Under the pieces are notes generated by a model. The model saw nothing but the letters and a program-made list of their open reading frames with translations, did not search any database and was not told where the DNA came from. 64,000 nt of DNA from Chiridota heheva (Eukaryota > Echinodermata > Holothuroidea > Apodida > Chiridotidae): positions 1 to 64,000 of the forward strand of contig JAIGNY010001269.1 in NCBI GenBank assembly GCA_020152595.1. The letters are read 5' to 3'. Of the stretch, positions 1-12,900 are shown one piece after another; position 1 is the first letter of the stretch, and each line of letters begins with the position of its first letter. A program made the translations under genes and the position numbers.

Positions 1-1932
1 AGCTGGTAGAAGCTTCGAGAGGGTGCCAAATGCTCACAGGGGCACAAAAAGTGTCATGAAAATATACTCTTATATTCTCAACGTTGTAAATATTTTTGAT
101 CAATTGAAGCTTTATTCTTACATCAACAACATGAAAACCATTCCTATAGACCCCAACTAAAGACACATGGATCCTGCATTCGTTCCAAAATAATATTCCT
201 TGTAACTAGCTTTAGTTCGGAATTAACATGATCTTAAGCAATTTTCTGCTGCCAAAAAAACACTACTAGCTTCCTGGGACTTCGCCTTCTCGGCGGCTAG
301 TACATCGACCCTGGATTTGACACAATATTAAGCAATTTTCTGCTCTGAAGTAATTGTGTGTTCTCTCATCGTCGTCGTCGTCGCTTGTAAGATCTTTAGG
401 CATCAGTATACATAATTGTCCTTTATTGTCATGTTTGTCAGTCAAGGCCATTTGGTATTTGGTTATTTCTGGGAGTGATAGACGTGACAGATTTACATTT
501 GTTTTAAGGCCTGTCAAAAGCAATCTGTAAGATGTAACTTTCCAAGTTATGTATATAGTCATGGTAAACAATCTATAATTCACACTAAAAAACAATCCAT
601 GAAACTAGAGGATTCAATGGCTGTATATGTGGCAATGTCAAATCAGCATGATCGACAGACCGGATGTAAATTACACTCAATTTTTCTGTTTCCACCATGA
701 AATTTAATGTTTTCTCCCTCTCAAGTTAATCAATTTTATACAAATAATCAGTAAACATATGACTTAGTTGTTCAAAACATATAACTTGAAATACCAGACT
801 TATTAATGTTGTGACAGATGGGACATTTTTACACACTTAATAAAAACATCATTTAACTATAGTTATGTGATGATCAAATGTCTTTTCTAGAATTTTCTAT
901 CAACAACAAGAACATTACAAAGTAGTAATAAAATATTTTCGACAATAATTAATCAAAGAGTACCTCTTTAATATTCAGACATTTGGAGCACAAGTTCATT
1001 AATGCCTGAAGGGAAGCTAATTTTGATTTGCCTGTTTCATTGGTCAACGATTATTAATCAACATTTCACCTAAAAATGCAATTTTTTCATAATAATATTT
1101 TGCATTAAAAAGTACTGTATGTGTAAAAAGATGCCAATACAGACTATACACACCAGATTAAACTTTACAATCTGAGTGAAAGTCAAACATTTACTTAGAT
1201 TTTGGCACTTCTGCCTAAAATAAATTCAGTTTTCCTGTTTCTTCCAAATATAGGTTACTTCAAACAATGTAATTTGAAATATAGGCATACGATAAAATAT
1301 ATCAAAGTGGTACATTTTGACAGACAGGACAGATTTTGACATGGAATATCAGATCAACTATACATCACAGATTATTTTTATTTTACTTTCTACATGCAGT
1401 ATTTGAGGTCACCTTGATAGAGGACAGGAATTTATCTTTGAAGCAAAAATATCTTTGCATGTAAAAAGTACATGTGCAACTTTTTCACATTTTTTTTTTT
1501 TTTTTGGGGGACAGATGGGACATAGCAATGTGATTATTTCACAATTGTACAAGATTGTCATAATTCTTTTTTGGGGCTGATAGGGAAGGTATCATACTTC
1601 ATAGTCAACCAATAATGATTATCTTTGAAGCATCAGAACTGTAACAGAGGGCAACTCAAATTTCCATCACAAAATACACGTAGGTGGAAATGCTACTTTT
1701 GTTTCCTAAAATTTTAAGCCTTGAAAGAATAAATCCAAGTGCAGTAGAAAAAAAGCAAAAACAGTTTCTGAAAACTTGATTTGTGCACTGTCCAAGACAA
1801 CATGATTTACAAGTAGAAAATATACTTAAAAAATTCATACATGTGGGAACCATTATCCGGAATTAGCCATTTCTAAAATGTATTTGAGTGATTATGGATG
1901 ACTGAGCTTGCCATGTGCTGAAAACTGCATCT
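1..1932. other. AT-rich unique sequence upstream of the myosin gene
   Basis: No gene, RNA or repeat array could be supported. It contains a 20-base T run near 1490-1505 followed by GGGGG and a CGTCGT microsatellite near 368-384. The small open frames (266-595 and 1656-1853, minus strand) show no family signature. Kinase-domain exons that would precede a class III myosin motor were looked for and not found. Confidence 0.6.
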
Positions 1933-4900
1933 GATTTGTGAAGGTATGTGGACAGGTAGATTTGTGATGGTATATGGACAGGTAGATTTGTGAAGGTATG
2001 TGGACAGGTAGATTTGTGAAGGTAGATGGACAGGTAGATTTGTGAAGGTATGTGGACAGGTAGATTTGTGAAGGTATGTGGACAGGTAGATTTGTGAAGC
2101 TATATTGACAGGTAGATTTGTGAAGGTAGATGGACAGGTAGATTTGTGAAGGTATATGGACAGGTACATTTGTGAAGGTATATGGACAGGTAGATTTGTG
2201 AAGGTATGTGGACAGGTGGATTTGTAAAGGTATATGGACAGGTAGATTTGTGAAGGTGTATGGACAGGTAGATTTGTTAAGGTATATGGACAGGTACATT
2301 TGTGAAGGTGTGGACAGGTATGTATATGGACAGGTAGATTTGTGAAGGTATATGGACAGGTAGATTTGTGAAGGTACATAGGTAATTTGTGAAGGTATAG
2401 GTATATGGACAGGATTTGTGAAGGTATATGGACAGGTAGATTTTGTAGATATATGGAAGGTAGATGGTATATGGACAGGTATATGGACATTTGTGAATTT
2501 GTGAAGGTATATGGACAGGTAGATTTGTGAAGGTATATGGACAGGTAGATTTGTGAAGGTATATGGACAGGTAGATTTGTGAAGGTATATGGACAGGTAG
2601 ATTTGTGAAGGTATGTGGACAGGTAGATTTGTGAAGGTATATGGACAGGTAGATTTGTGACAGGTAAGGTATATGGACAGGTAGATTTGTGAAGGTATAT
2701 GGACAGGTAGATTTGTAAAGGTATATGGACAGGTAGATTTGTGAAGGTATATGGACAGGTAGATTTGTGAAGGTATATGGACAGGTAGATTTGTAAAGGT
2801 ATATGGACAGGTAGATTTGTAAAGGTATATGGACAGGTAGATTTGTAAAGGTATATGGACAGGTAGATTTGTGAAGGTAGATGGACAGGTAGATTTGTGA
2901 AGGTATGTGGACAGGTAGATTTGTGAAGGTATGTGGACAGGTAGATTTGTGAAGCTATATTGACAGGTAGATTTGTGAAGGTAGATGGACAGGTAGATTT
3001 GTGAAGGTAGATGGACAGGTACATTTGTGAAGGTAAATGGACAGGTAGATTTGTGAAGGTATATGGACAGGTAGATTTGTGAAGGTATATAAATAGGTAG
3101 ATTTGTGAAGGTATATGGACAGGTAAATTTGTGAAGGTACATGGACAGGTAAATTTGTGAAGGTATATGGACAGGTAGATTTGTGAAGGTATATGGACAG
3201 GTAGATTTGTGAAGGTATGTATATTGACAGGTAGATTTGTGAAGGTAGATGGACAGGTAGATTTATGAAGGTATGTGGACAGGTAGATTTGTGAAGCTAT
3301 ATTGACAGGTAGATTTGTGAAGGTAGATGGACAGGTAGATTTGTGAAGGTATGTGGACAGGTAGATTTGTGAAGGTATGTGGACAGGTAGATTTGTGAAG
3401 GTATATGGACAGGTAGATTTGTGAAGGTATGTGGACAGGTAGATATGTGAAGGTATGTGGACAGGTACATTTGTGAAGGTATGTGGACAGGTAGATTTGT
3501 GAAGGTATATGGACAGGTAGATTTGTGAAGGTATATGGACAGGTAGATTTGAAGGTATATGGACAGGTAGATTTGTGAAGGTATATGGACAGGTAGATTT
3601 GTGAAGGTGTATGGACAGGTAGATTTGTGAAGGTGTATGGACAGGTAGATTTGTTAAGGTTTATGGACAGGTAGATTTGTGAAGGTATGTGGACAGGCAG
3701 ATTTGTGAAGGTATATGGACAGGTAGATTTGTGAAGGTATGTGGACAGGCAGATTTGTGAAGGTATATGGACAGGTAGATTTGTGAAGGTATGTGGACAG
3801 GTAGGTTTGTGAAGGTATATGGACAGGTACATTTGTGAAGGTATATGGACAGGTAGATTTGTGAAGGTATATGGACAGGTAGATTTGTGAAGGTATATGG
3901 ACAGGTAGATTTGTGAAGGTATATGGACAGGTAGATTTGTGAAGGTATATGGACAGGTACATTTGTGAAGGTATATGGACAGGTAGATTTGTGAAGGTAT
4001 ATGGACAGGTACATTTGTGAAGGTATATGGACAGGTAGATTTGTGAAGGTGTATGGACAGGTAGATTTGTGAAGGTATATGGACAGGTAGATTTGTGAAG
4101 GTATATGGACAGGTAGATTTGTGAAGGTATATAAATAGGTAGATTTGTGAAGGTATATGGACAGGTACATTTGTGAAGGTATATGGACAGGTAGATTTGT
4201 GAAGGTATATGGACAGGTAGATTTGTGAAGGTATATGGACAGGTAGATTTGTGAAGGTATATGGACAGGTAGATTTGTAAAGGTATATGGACAGGTAGAT
4301 TTGTGAAGGTATATGGACAGGTAGATTTGTGAAGCTATATTGACAGGTAGATTTGTGAAGGTAGATGGACAGGTAGATTTGTGAAGGTATGTGGACAGGT
4401 AGATTTGTGAAGGTATGTGGACAGGTAGATTTGTGAAGCTATATTGACAGGTAGATTTGTGAAGGTAGATGGACAGGTAGATTTGTGAAGGTAGATGGAC
4501 AGGTACATTTGTGAAGGTAAATGGACAGGTAGATTTGTGAAGGTATATGGACAGGTAGATTTGTGAAGGTATATGGACAGGTAGATTTGTGAAGGTATAT
4601 GGACAGGTAAATTTGTGAAGGTACATGGACAGGTAGATTTGTGAAGGTACATGGACAGGTAGATTTGTGAAGGTATATGGACAGGTAGATTTGTGAAGGT
4701 ATATGGACAGGTAGATTTGTGAAGGTATGTATATTGACAGGTAGATTTATGAAGGTAGATGGACAGGTAGATTTATGAAGCTATGTGGACAGGTAGATTT
4801 GTGAAGCTATATTGACAGGTAGATTTGTGAAGGTAGATGGACAGGTAGATTTGTGAAGGTATGTGGACAGGTAGATTTGTGAAGGTATGTGGACAGGTAG

Positions 4901-5382
4901 ATATGTGAAGGTATGTGGACAGGTAGATTTGTGAAGGTATGTGGACAGGTAGATTTGTGAAGGTATATGGACAGGTAGATTTGTGAAGGTATATGGACAG
5001 GTAGATTTGAAGGTATATGGACAGGTACATTTGTGAAGGTATATGGACAGGTAGATTTGTGAAGGTGTATGGACAGGTAGATTTGTTAAGGTTTATGGAC
5101 AGGTAGATTTGTGAAGGTATGTGGACAGGCAGATTTGTGAAGGTATATGGACAGGTAGATTTGTGAAGGTATGTGGACAGGTAGGTTTGTAAAGGTATGT
5201 GGACAGGTGGATTTGTGAGGGTATAAGGACAGGTAGATTTGTGAAGGTATGTGGACAGGTAGATTTGTGAAGGTATGTGGACAGGTAGGTTTGTGAAGGT
5301 ATGTGTGAAGGTATGTGGACAGGTAGATTTGTGAAGGTATGTGGACAGGTAGATTTGTGAAGGTATGTGGACAAGTAGATTT
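1933..5382. repeat. 26-bp minisatellite, about 130 copies
   Basis: Tandem units of the form ggtagatttgtgaaggtata + tggaca, with common variants (tatg for tata, gctatattgaca, gtagatggaca). Variant 'gaagctatattgaca' units recur at about 2098, 2951, 3293, 4331, 4437 and 4803, showing that blocks of several units were duplicated together. Because 26 is not a multiple of 3, each minus-strand frame reads the same 26-residue protein repeat (STCPYTFTNLPVHIPSQIYL...), which explains the long spurious open frames. Confidence 0.97.
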
Positions 5383-5764
5383 TAAATTCAACAGAAGGGC
5401 TTTTAAATCTGAATAGTTTTAAATTTCATCAAAAGCTCTTACAGTTTCCGATTTATGACTACTCAAAGTTTGAAGAATTTTGAATAAATGCAAAAGTTGT
5501 GATGTAAGCTAGAGAAGACAATTCAAAATGTTTGATGTAATTCTTTGTGTTTCTGTCTCTAATTTTACTCGCTGAAAATCATCAGACTTTTCTCAGACGC
5601 TAAATTCCATTTGAGGTTTGATAAAGATTCGTCATATTCAACTGATCCCAGTCAACTAATGTTGGTGGAGGATTGAAAAACGATAAGTTAACATCAAGAA
5701 ATTCATAGGTTGTCTTCTTGTGATGTCATAAAATTTGCATAATTTATGTAAAATGTGATTTGGT
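5383..5764. other. Unique AT-rich intergenic sequence
   Basis: No coding or repeat structure recognised between the 26-bp array and the non-LTR remnant. Confidence 0.5.
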
Positions 5765-6645
5765 AAACTACTGTGATCGAAACTATCTGGAACTCAATGT
5801 TAACAAGACGAAAGAAATGGTGATAGATTTTTTGTAAATCAGCTATTGCTCCAAGCGTTGTTAATATTAAAGGGAGTGCAGTACAAAGGGTGGATAATTA
5901 CAAGTGTTTGGGGGTTGTTCTAGATAAGTGGTTGGTGTGGCATGACCTACTGTAGTTGATTTGTTATTGAAAAAAAATGCATTGTAGAATGTATTGTATG
6001 CGCATGATAAACAAATTCAAGGTTAATAGCAACATTCTTGCTACAGTATGTTCTACGATTCAGTTATTTGTGGGGTCTGCAATATAATCTGATTTCGTGG
6101 GGTGGGAATGCTAAAGAAGGATGACAAACAACGTGTAGATGGCCTAATTAGGCAGGCAGGGGGTGCTTGATTGGGACTAGCCAGTCAACATTGGACTCTT
6201 TATACAAAAGGCTCCTTAAGGCAAAACTAGATAAGATAATGAGCGACGATGGCCACCCACTTCGCCATTATTTAGACAGAATGGTGATACCACGGAGTGG
6301 CAGGATGAAATTGCCAGTGGCCGTAACAAATAGACGTTCTTTATCATTTATTCCTCAATGTATAAAATTGCACAAAACAAATTTCAATCCCAATCTCTTG
6401 CTTTTTATTTCAGGCCTTTTTAACACAACATTTTATATTTTAGCATAAAATTTATTAAATTTGCATATTCTTATACTTATTTTTATATATTTTTTTTTCA
6501 TTATTATCATATTTCATCGTTTTACACATATATTTATACCTGTTACTATATGTTTTTTAAAATTAATTTTGTGTACTTTATGCAAGCAATGAATTACCCC
6601 TCGTGGGTGTAATAAAGTTTATTCTATTCAATTATATTCTAAAAG
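5765..6645 (+). mobile_element. Decayed non-LTR retrotransposon 3' end (CR1/Rex-like)
   Basis: Translated fragments in shifting frames read NYLELNVNKTKEMVIDF and VDNYKCLGVVLDKWLVWH, typical of the thumb and C-terminal part of non-LTR reverse transcriptases ('N..KT..M..DF', 'YKYLGV.LD..L.W'), and then KIMSDDGHPLRHYLDRMVIP, typical of the CR1/Rex C-terminus. Several frameshifts and stops make it inactive. The end is a polyadenylation-like aataaa context and a short ATTCTATTC-type tail. It is 5' truncated, as usual for LINE copies. Confidence 0.75.
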
Positions 6646-6874
6646 TCAGCAAGAAATATCGCAGTTATCATTTAATTGAAAAGTTAATGCACAATTTCAA
6701 ATCGCTATTTTCCTTTTACTTTAATTTGTTTAGCCAATATTGATGATGGACAACTGAGACTAATTTAAATATCAAGGAAACCAGAGAAAAAAGAAGTCAC
6801 ATTACCTCCCAGTCAGTAAGTGGGAACATTAAAAGAAGTCGTTCAAAGCGAATGCTACAAAGAGCGAGGAAATC

Positions 6875-6961
6875 ATGGATGATTTGGCGACGCTGAATGA
6901 GTTAGACGAGAGAATCATTCTTGAAATTGTTAACAACAGGTACGAGGAGGATAAAATATAT
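6875..6961 (+). CDS. Myosin exon 1: start Met and N-terminal linker
   Basis: Encodes 29 residues, [12 protein letters not shown] followed by RYEEDKIY, the usual segment just before the myosin 'TYIGDIL' strand. It ends in phase 0 at a strong donor (gtaagt). The ATG has A at -3 and G at +4, a good initiation context. The same frame has a TAA at 6830-6832 with 14 sense codons (KKSFKANATKSEEI) between it and the ATG. Unless a weak acceptor such as the AG at 6834-6835 is used, this Met is the true start and the protein lacks a kinase. A possible acceptor (ctcccag) ends at 6811, which would make 6812-6874 5' untranslated sequence. Confidence 0.85.
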
Positions 6962-9900
6962 GTAAGTATGATAATAAAGACCAGAATTTAAGAGCTTTAA
7001 ATTGTGATCTAAGTAGTCTTTGAATTTCTACTGCAACTACTTAATTGTAGCAACTACCTAATTGTAGCAACTACTTAATTGTAGCAACTACTTAATTGTA
7101 GCAACTACCTAATTGTAGCAACTACTTAATTGTAGCAAGTACTTAATTGTAGCAACTACTTAATTGTAGCAACTACTCAATTGTAGCAACTACTCAATTG
7201 TAGCAACTACTTAATTGTAGCAACTACTTAATTGTAGCAACTACATAATTGTAGCAACTACTTAATTGTAGCAACTACTTAATTGTAGCAACCATTTAAT
7301 TGTAGCAACCACTTAATTGTAGCATCTACTTAATTGTAGCATCTACTTAATTGTAGCAACTACTTAATTGTAGCAACTACTTAATTGTAACAACTACTTA
7401 ATTGTAGCAATTACTTAATTGTAGCAATTACTTAATTGTGGCAACTACTTAATTGTAGCAACTACTTAATTGCAGCAACTACTTAATTGTAGCAACTACT
7501 TAATTGTAGCAATTACTTAATTGCAGCAACTACTTAATTGTATTAACTACTTAATTGTAGCAACTACTTAATTGTAGCAACTACTTAATTGTAATAACTA
7601 CTTAATTGTAGCAACTACTTAATTTAATTGTAGCAACTACTTAATTGTAGCAACTACTTAATTGTAGCAACTACTTAATTGTAGCAACTACTTAATTGTA
7701 GCAACTACTTAATTGTAGCAACTACTTAATTGTAACAACTACTTAATTGTAGCAATTACTTAATTGTAGCAATTACTTAATTGTGGCAACTACTTAATTG
7801 TAGCAACTACTTAATTGCAGCAACTACTTAATTGTAGCAACTACTTAATTGTAGCAACTACTTAATTGCAGCAACTACTTAATTGTATTAACTACTTAAT
7901 TGTAGCAACTACTTAATTGTAGCAACTACTTAATTGTAATAACTACTTAATTGTAGCAACTACTTAATTGTAGCAACTACTTAATTGTAGCAACTACTTA
8001 ATTGTAGCAACTACTTAATTGTAGCAACTACTTAATTGCAGCAACTACTTAATTGTAGCAACTACTTAATTGTAGCAACTACTTAATTGTAATAACTACT
8101 TTATTGTAGCAACTACTTAATTGTAGCAGCTACTTAATTTTTAACTCAAAATTGATAGAAAAAAGCTATAAATAGCACAAAAAATCACCAAAAATTGGTT
8201 GCCATTGATCATTTTAAACATTTTGAATTTTAGAGCCTTATTATAATAAATTATACAAATTTTATTGTAATTTTGTGACATCATATTGTCCTTGAAATTG
8301 TTAACAACAGGTACAGCATGAGGAGTACAAGATGTATGTAAGATATTATAAAAGCTTAAAATTAGGAATAATCCTGTGAATTTTCATTTTCATAGATAAG
8401 ATACTTTTAAAGAATCAAATTGGTGACAAAATGTATTAATTAATATTTTATCCCATTTTGAGTTATTACATTTCAAAAATTTTACCAGTGTGTTGAAAAG
8501 GGCTGGAATATTCAGTATATAGAATTTTGCAGATTAAAGATAAAATTTTGTTTGGTTTTATGAAATGAAAATTTATTTTTCTTTTATTTAGAGTGTAAGG
8601 TACTGTCTGTACATGGACTTACAGCAGATGGGCAAAGCATGTTCTTGTAAAGTGTAACACAAAAGATGAACGATAAAAAAGAAAATTTAAATGAAAACAA
8701 AATATGTTAAAACAGTATACTTATGAGCATAGGCATATGGGGCTGGGGGCGTGAAGGCGGTTGCAGCCCCCTAATCAGGCAGAAAATTGGCAAAATCGGG
8801 CAATTTCGGCAGAAAAATTGGCATTTATCGGGCAGTAATTTGGCAAATTCTCGGGGGAAATGTCTGACTCAGTCCCCTCTCCCCCCCTTCAGAATGAAAA
8901 AGGTCCCATATGCCTATGCTTATGAGAGTGTCACTTTCATTTCTCAGATTGTGAACTGGTACACCTTCTCCCTCGTCTGACTTTTGGGAAAAGTGGCCAA
9001 AGGATGGGTGGCGCTCATCATCCTTCGGAGGCTACGTAAAGTCGTCAGTCCCGATGGTAGGAGATTTTACCCCCTGCCTGGTTCTCTGATCACTTCTCGA
9101 AAAGAGCAGGGTGTTTACCCGGTGTTCATCCACTTCCCATCCTGGCAATTTCTTTGGGTCCACACCGAAAACAAGTCACTGGTGACTTCCATGTGCTTTC
9201 CCTGTACAAAAAGTACAAAACAAACAAACAATAAATACTGCTTTGGATAAGCAATTATCTGCACATACCTGAAAGAGTTATATATCTATTTAAATATACA
9301 TTTTCATTTTATTAAGAACTATAGGGTATATTGGCAAATGAGCAAAAATTGATCTTATGTAAATGGTTTAAGAACAAATACAGTATTTCCTCTCTTTTAA
9401 AAATATATAATTGATTTTTAAACAATTACATTAATTAGTTCAGTGGTCAAGCAAGTCCATGTGATATGAAAGAACTTCAAAAGAAACAAAATAGGGAAGG
9501 AAGTATGCTCAAATCTGATTCCATTTGTAGGAAATATTGATATTCAAGTTTTGAGATTTTTCTAATTTGTGTAGAAGTGACTGAAATCAGACTAGTTGTG
9601 ATGTCATACCCTCAATTTCCTTCACATTTCAGGTTTCCATTATATTGTGTCCTGAGAGTTTGTGGCCTAAAAACCCATTGGATAGGTCGGGAAAGTAGCA
9701 AAACAGAATCTAGTCAGGTAATAATAATAAATCACCCGAAGAAATTGTGAAGTGAAACAAATGCAATTAGTAAAAAAGCAAAAATGAGGGCCCGGGCCAA
9801 CCTTATGCAATAGACTTTTTACACCAGTCATTTCTACACAAACAACTTTGAACTTGATCGAATATCTCCTTAAGGAAATGAAATATTGTGCTTTCTTCAC

Positions 9901-12900
9901 CTAATTTGTTGCATTTTAAAGTCTTCTGTCTTTCAAGATGAACTTGATTAATGACTGAACTACAGTAAATCATTTAAAGACTTTTAGGACTGTGCAGATG
10001 TGATATCACACTTAAGCCTTTTATCAGCCGTTTGTTTACAATTCTCTTAGAGCTTTGAAACTGAATGACTCCTGGTAGGACATGTTTTTTTCACCTTCCT
10101 CGTTCAACTCCCAACTACTCCTCAAAAGGTACAATATTAGTTGTTCTGCTCCTTAAAGTTTCAGACAGTCAGACCCGACCTGGTACATAACCAGGTCAGA
10201 TCAGATTTTTCCTCTTTATTTTCTTTATTTTGAAAACCTTAGTTGTTGTGGAAGTTGGTGCTGAGTATCATATTAGCAGTGGATGAAGTCCTTACTGTGT
10301 GGTTATTTTAATTAAGATAAAGTGGTCTCACTATTTGCTACAGTAAGTTTGTGGTTATGATTTGCTGGAACACATTTTTAAGGAGAAGGACAAGTCATGA
10401 AGATCCAGATTCTTTGTTAAAAAATCCAGATTTTGAAACAATGACCTGTTTTTTTGGCTCTTCTCTGAAATTTAGCCTCTGAACATTTAAAGACTGTTAT
10501 TTTGACAATTTTGAAGAGAAAAAATTGTACGCGATAAGAAATTGTTTTTATTCTTCGATCCCCCAATCCAAAAGGCTGGCTACACCCCTGTTTACACAGG
10601 TAAACCTTTAAAGGGACCAAATGTTGTTAAACTAGTATAACCTTCTAAGTAATTACACATCGCAGATTCAACCTTGCACTTGATTTGAAATCAATACCAT
10701 TCAAGCCACACACACTTCTTATCAATGCCTAAATATTCCAAATTTGTACACAATCAGCATAAGTTCTTGTTAATGTAGTATTTTTGAGTACAAATTCCCA
10801 GTAGTATACTTATGAATAGGGATTCAGGATACCTTTCACTTTCACAGAATTCAGAGCAATTCATGCATTTTTATGCATAATTTGAATGCATGCAGTAAAC
10901 CTAATAAGCAATATTGCAAGCTGTACGTTTCATGTAAGAATAACGTAAGACATGGCAATTAGCAAGACTTTAATTTTTGTATTCATTATCATGTAAGAAT
11001 TATGCAAGAATACAAAAAACATGCATAATGAATATGCAAGATTTAGGTAAGGATCTTAGTAAGAATCTTATGCATTATGCAAGGATCTTCCAGTAGTAAG
11101 AATCTCATGCATTATGCAAGGATCTAAGAATCCTATGCATTATGCAAGGATCTTAGTAAGAATCTTATGCATTATGCAAGGATCTTAGTAAGAATCTGAT
11201 GCATTATGCAAGGATCTTCCAGTAGTAAGAATCTCATGCATTATACAAGGATCTTAGTAAGAATCTGATGCATGATGCAAGGATCTTCCAGTAGTAAGAA
11301 TTTCATGCATTACACAAGGTTCTAAGAATCCTTTGCATTATGCAAGGATCTTAATAAGAATCTTATGCATTATGCAAGGATCTTTCAGTAGTTAGAATCT
11401 TATGCATTATACAAGGATCTAAGAATCCTATGTATTATGCAACGATCTTAGTAAGAATCTTATGCATTATGCAAGGATTTTAATAAGAATCTCATGCATT
11501 ATACAAGGATCTAAAAATGCTATGCATTATACAAGGATCTTAGTAAGAATCTTATGCATTATGCAAGGATCTCAGTAAGAATCTTATGCATTATGCAAGG
11601 ATCTAAGAATCCTATGCATTATGCAGGGATCTTAATAAGAATCTTATGCATTATGCAAGGATCTTCCAGTAGGAATCTTAATAAGAATCTAAGAATTTAT
11701 GCATTATACAAGGATCTTAATAAGAATCTTATGCATTATGCAAGGATCTTCAGTATCTAAGAATCTCATGCATTATACAAGAATCTAAGAATTCTATGCA
11801 TTATACAAGGATCTTAGTAAGAATCTTATGCATTATGCAAGGATCCTAATAAGAATCCTATGCATTATGCAAGGATCTTAGTAAGAATCTTATGCATTAT
11901 GCAAGGATCTTAGTAAGAATCTTATGCATCATGCAAGGATCTTAGTAAGAATCTTATGCATTATACAAGGATCTTAGTAAGAATCTTATGCATTATGCAA
12001 GGATCTTAGTAAGAATCTTATGCATTATGCAAGGATCTTAGTAAGAATCCTATGCATTATGCAAGGATCTTAGTAAGAATCTGATGCATTATGGAAGGAT
12101 CTTAGTAAGGATCTTATGCATTATGCAAGGATCTTAATAAGAATCTTATGCATTATGCAAGGATCTTAGTAGGAATCCTATGCATTATACAAGGATCTTA
12201 GTAAGAATCCTGTGCATATACAAGGATCTTAGTAAGAATCTTATGCATTATACAAGGATCTTAGTAAGGATCTTATGCATACAAGGATCTAAGAATCCTA
12301 TGCATTATACAAGGATCTTATAAGTAAGAATCCTATGCATATACAAGGATCCTAGTAAGAATCTTATGCATTATGCAACGATCCTAGTAAGAATCTTATG
12401 CATTATGTACACTGTAAGGATCTTAGTATGAATCTTATACATTATGCAAGGATAATGTAAGAATATTGTAATTAACCTACATTTGTTGGGCAAGAAACCA
12501 TTCTTTAATTGCATGCAATGTGCAGCATGCATGCACAGTGTAATGCAAGATTTATGCAAGGATCAAGTAAGAAATTTATGGCATGCAAGGATTGTTTAAG
12601 AATATGTAAGGTACTATTTTAATTGAAATTACAATTATACAATCCTTGCATTAGTCTTACACTATCCTTGTACCCGTCTTACACAATCCTTGCACTAGTC
12701 TTACACTATCCTTGCACTAGTTGTACCGGGCCAATCCTTGCACTTGTCCTGCACTAGTCTTACCCAATTCTTCCACTCCTATACAATATCCAAGTTGCAC
12801 TCTTCATAAGCAATTCCTGCACCCATCTTACACAATTCTTGCACTAGTCTTACCCAATCCTTGCACTTGTTACACAATCCTTGCAACCATCTTATACAAT

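Noticed and set aside
266..595. 109-codon minus-strand frame
   Set aside because: Low complexity (Asp-rich run from a CGTCGT microsatellite) and no recognisable domain.
1933..5382. Possible CRISPR array
   Set aside because: Repeats are contiguous and share the same degenerate unit; no unique spacers, no cas genes, and spliced genes show this is an animal genome.
1873..5391. Long minus-strand open frames encoding HKSTCPYTFTNLPVHIPSQIYL-type repeats, up to 416 codons
   Set aside because: They are translations of a 26-bp satellite, which reads the same peptide in all three frames when intact. No start context, splice structure or non-repeat domain supports a protein.
1..6830. Kinase-domain exons of a full class III myosin
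   Set aside because: Searched by eye for HRD, DFG and glycine-loop codons in open, spliceable segments; none found.
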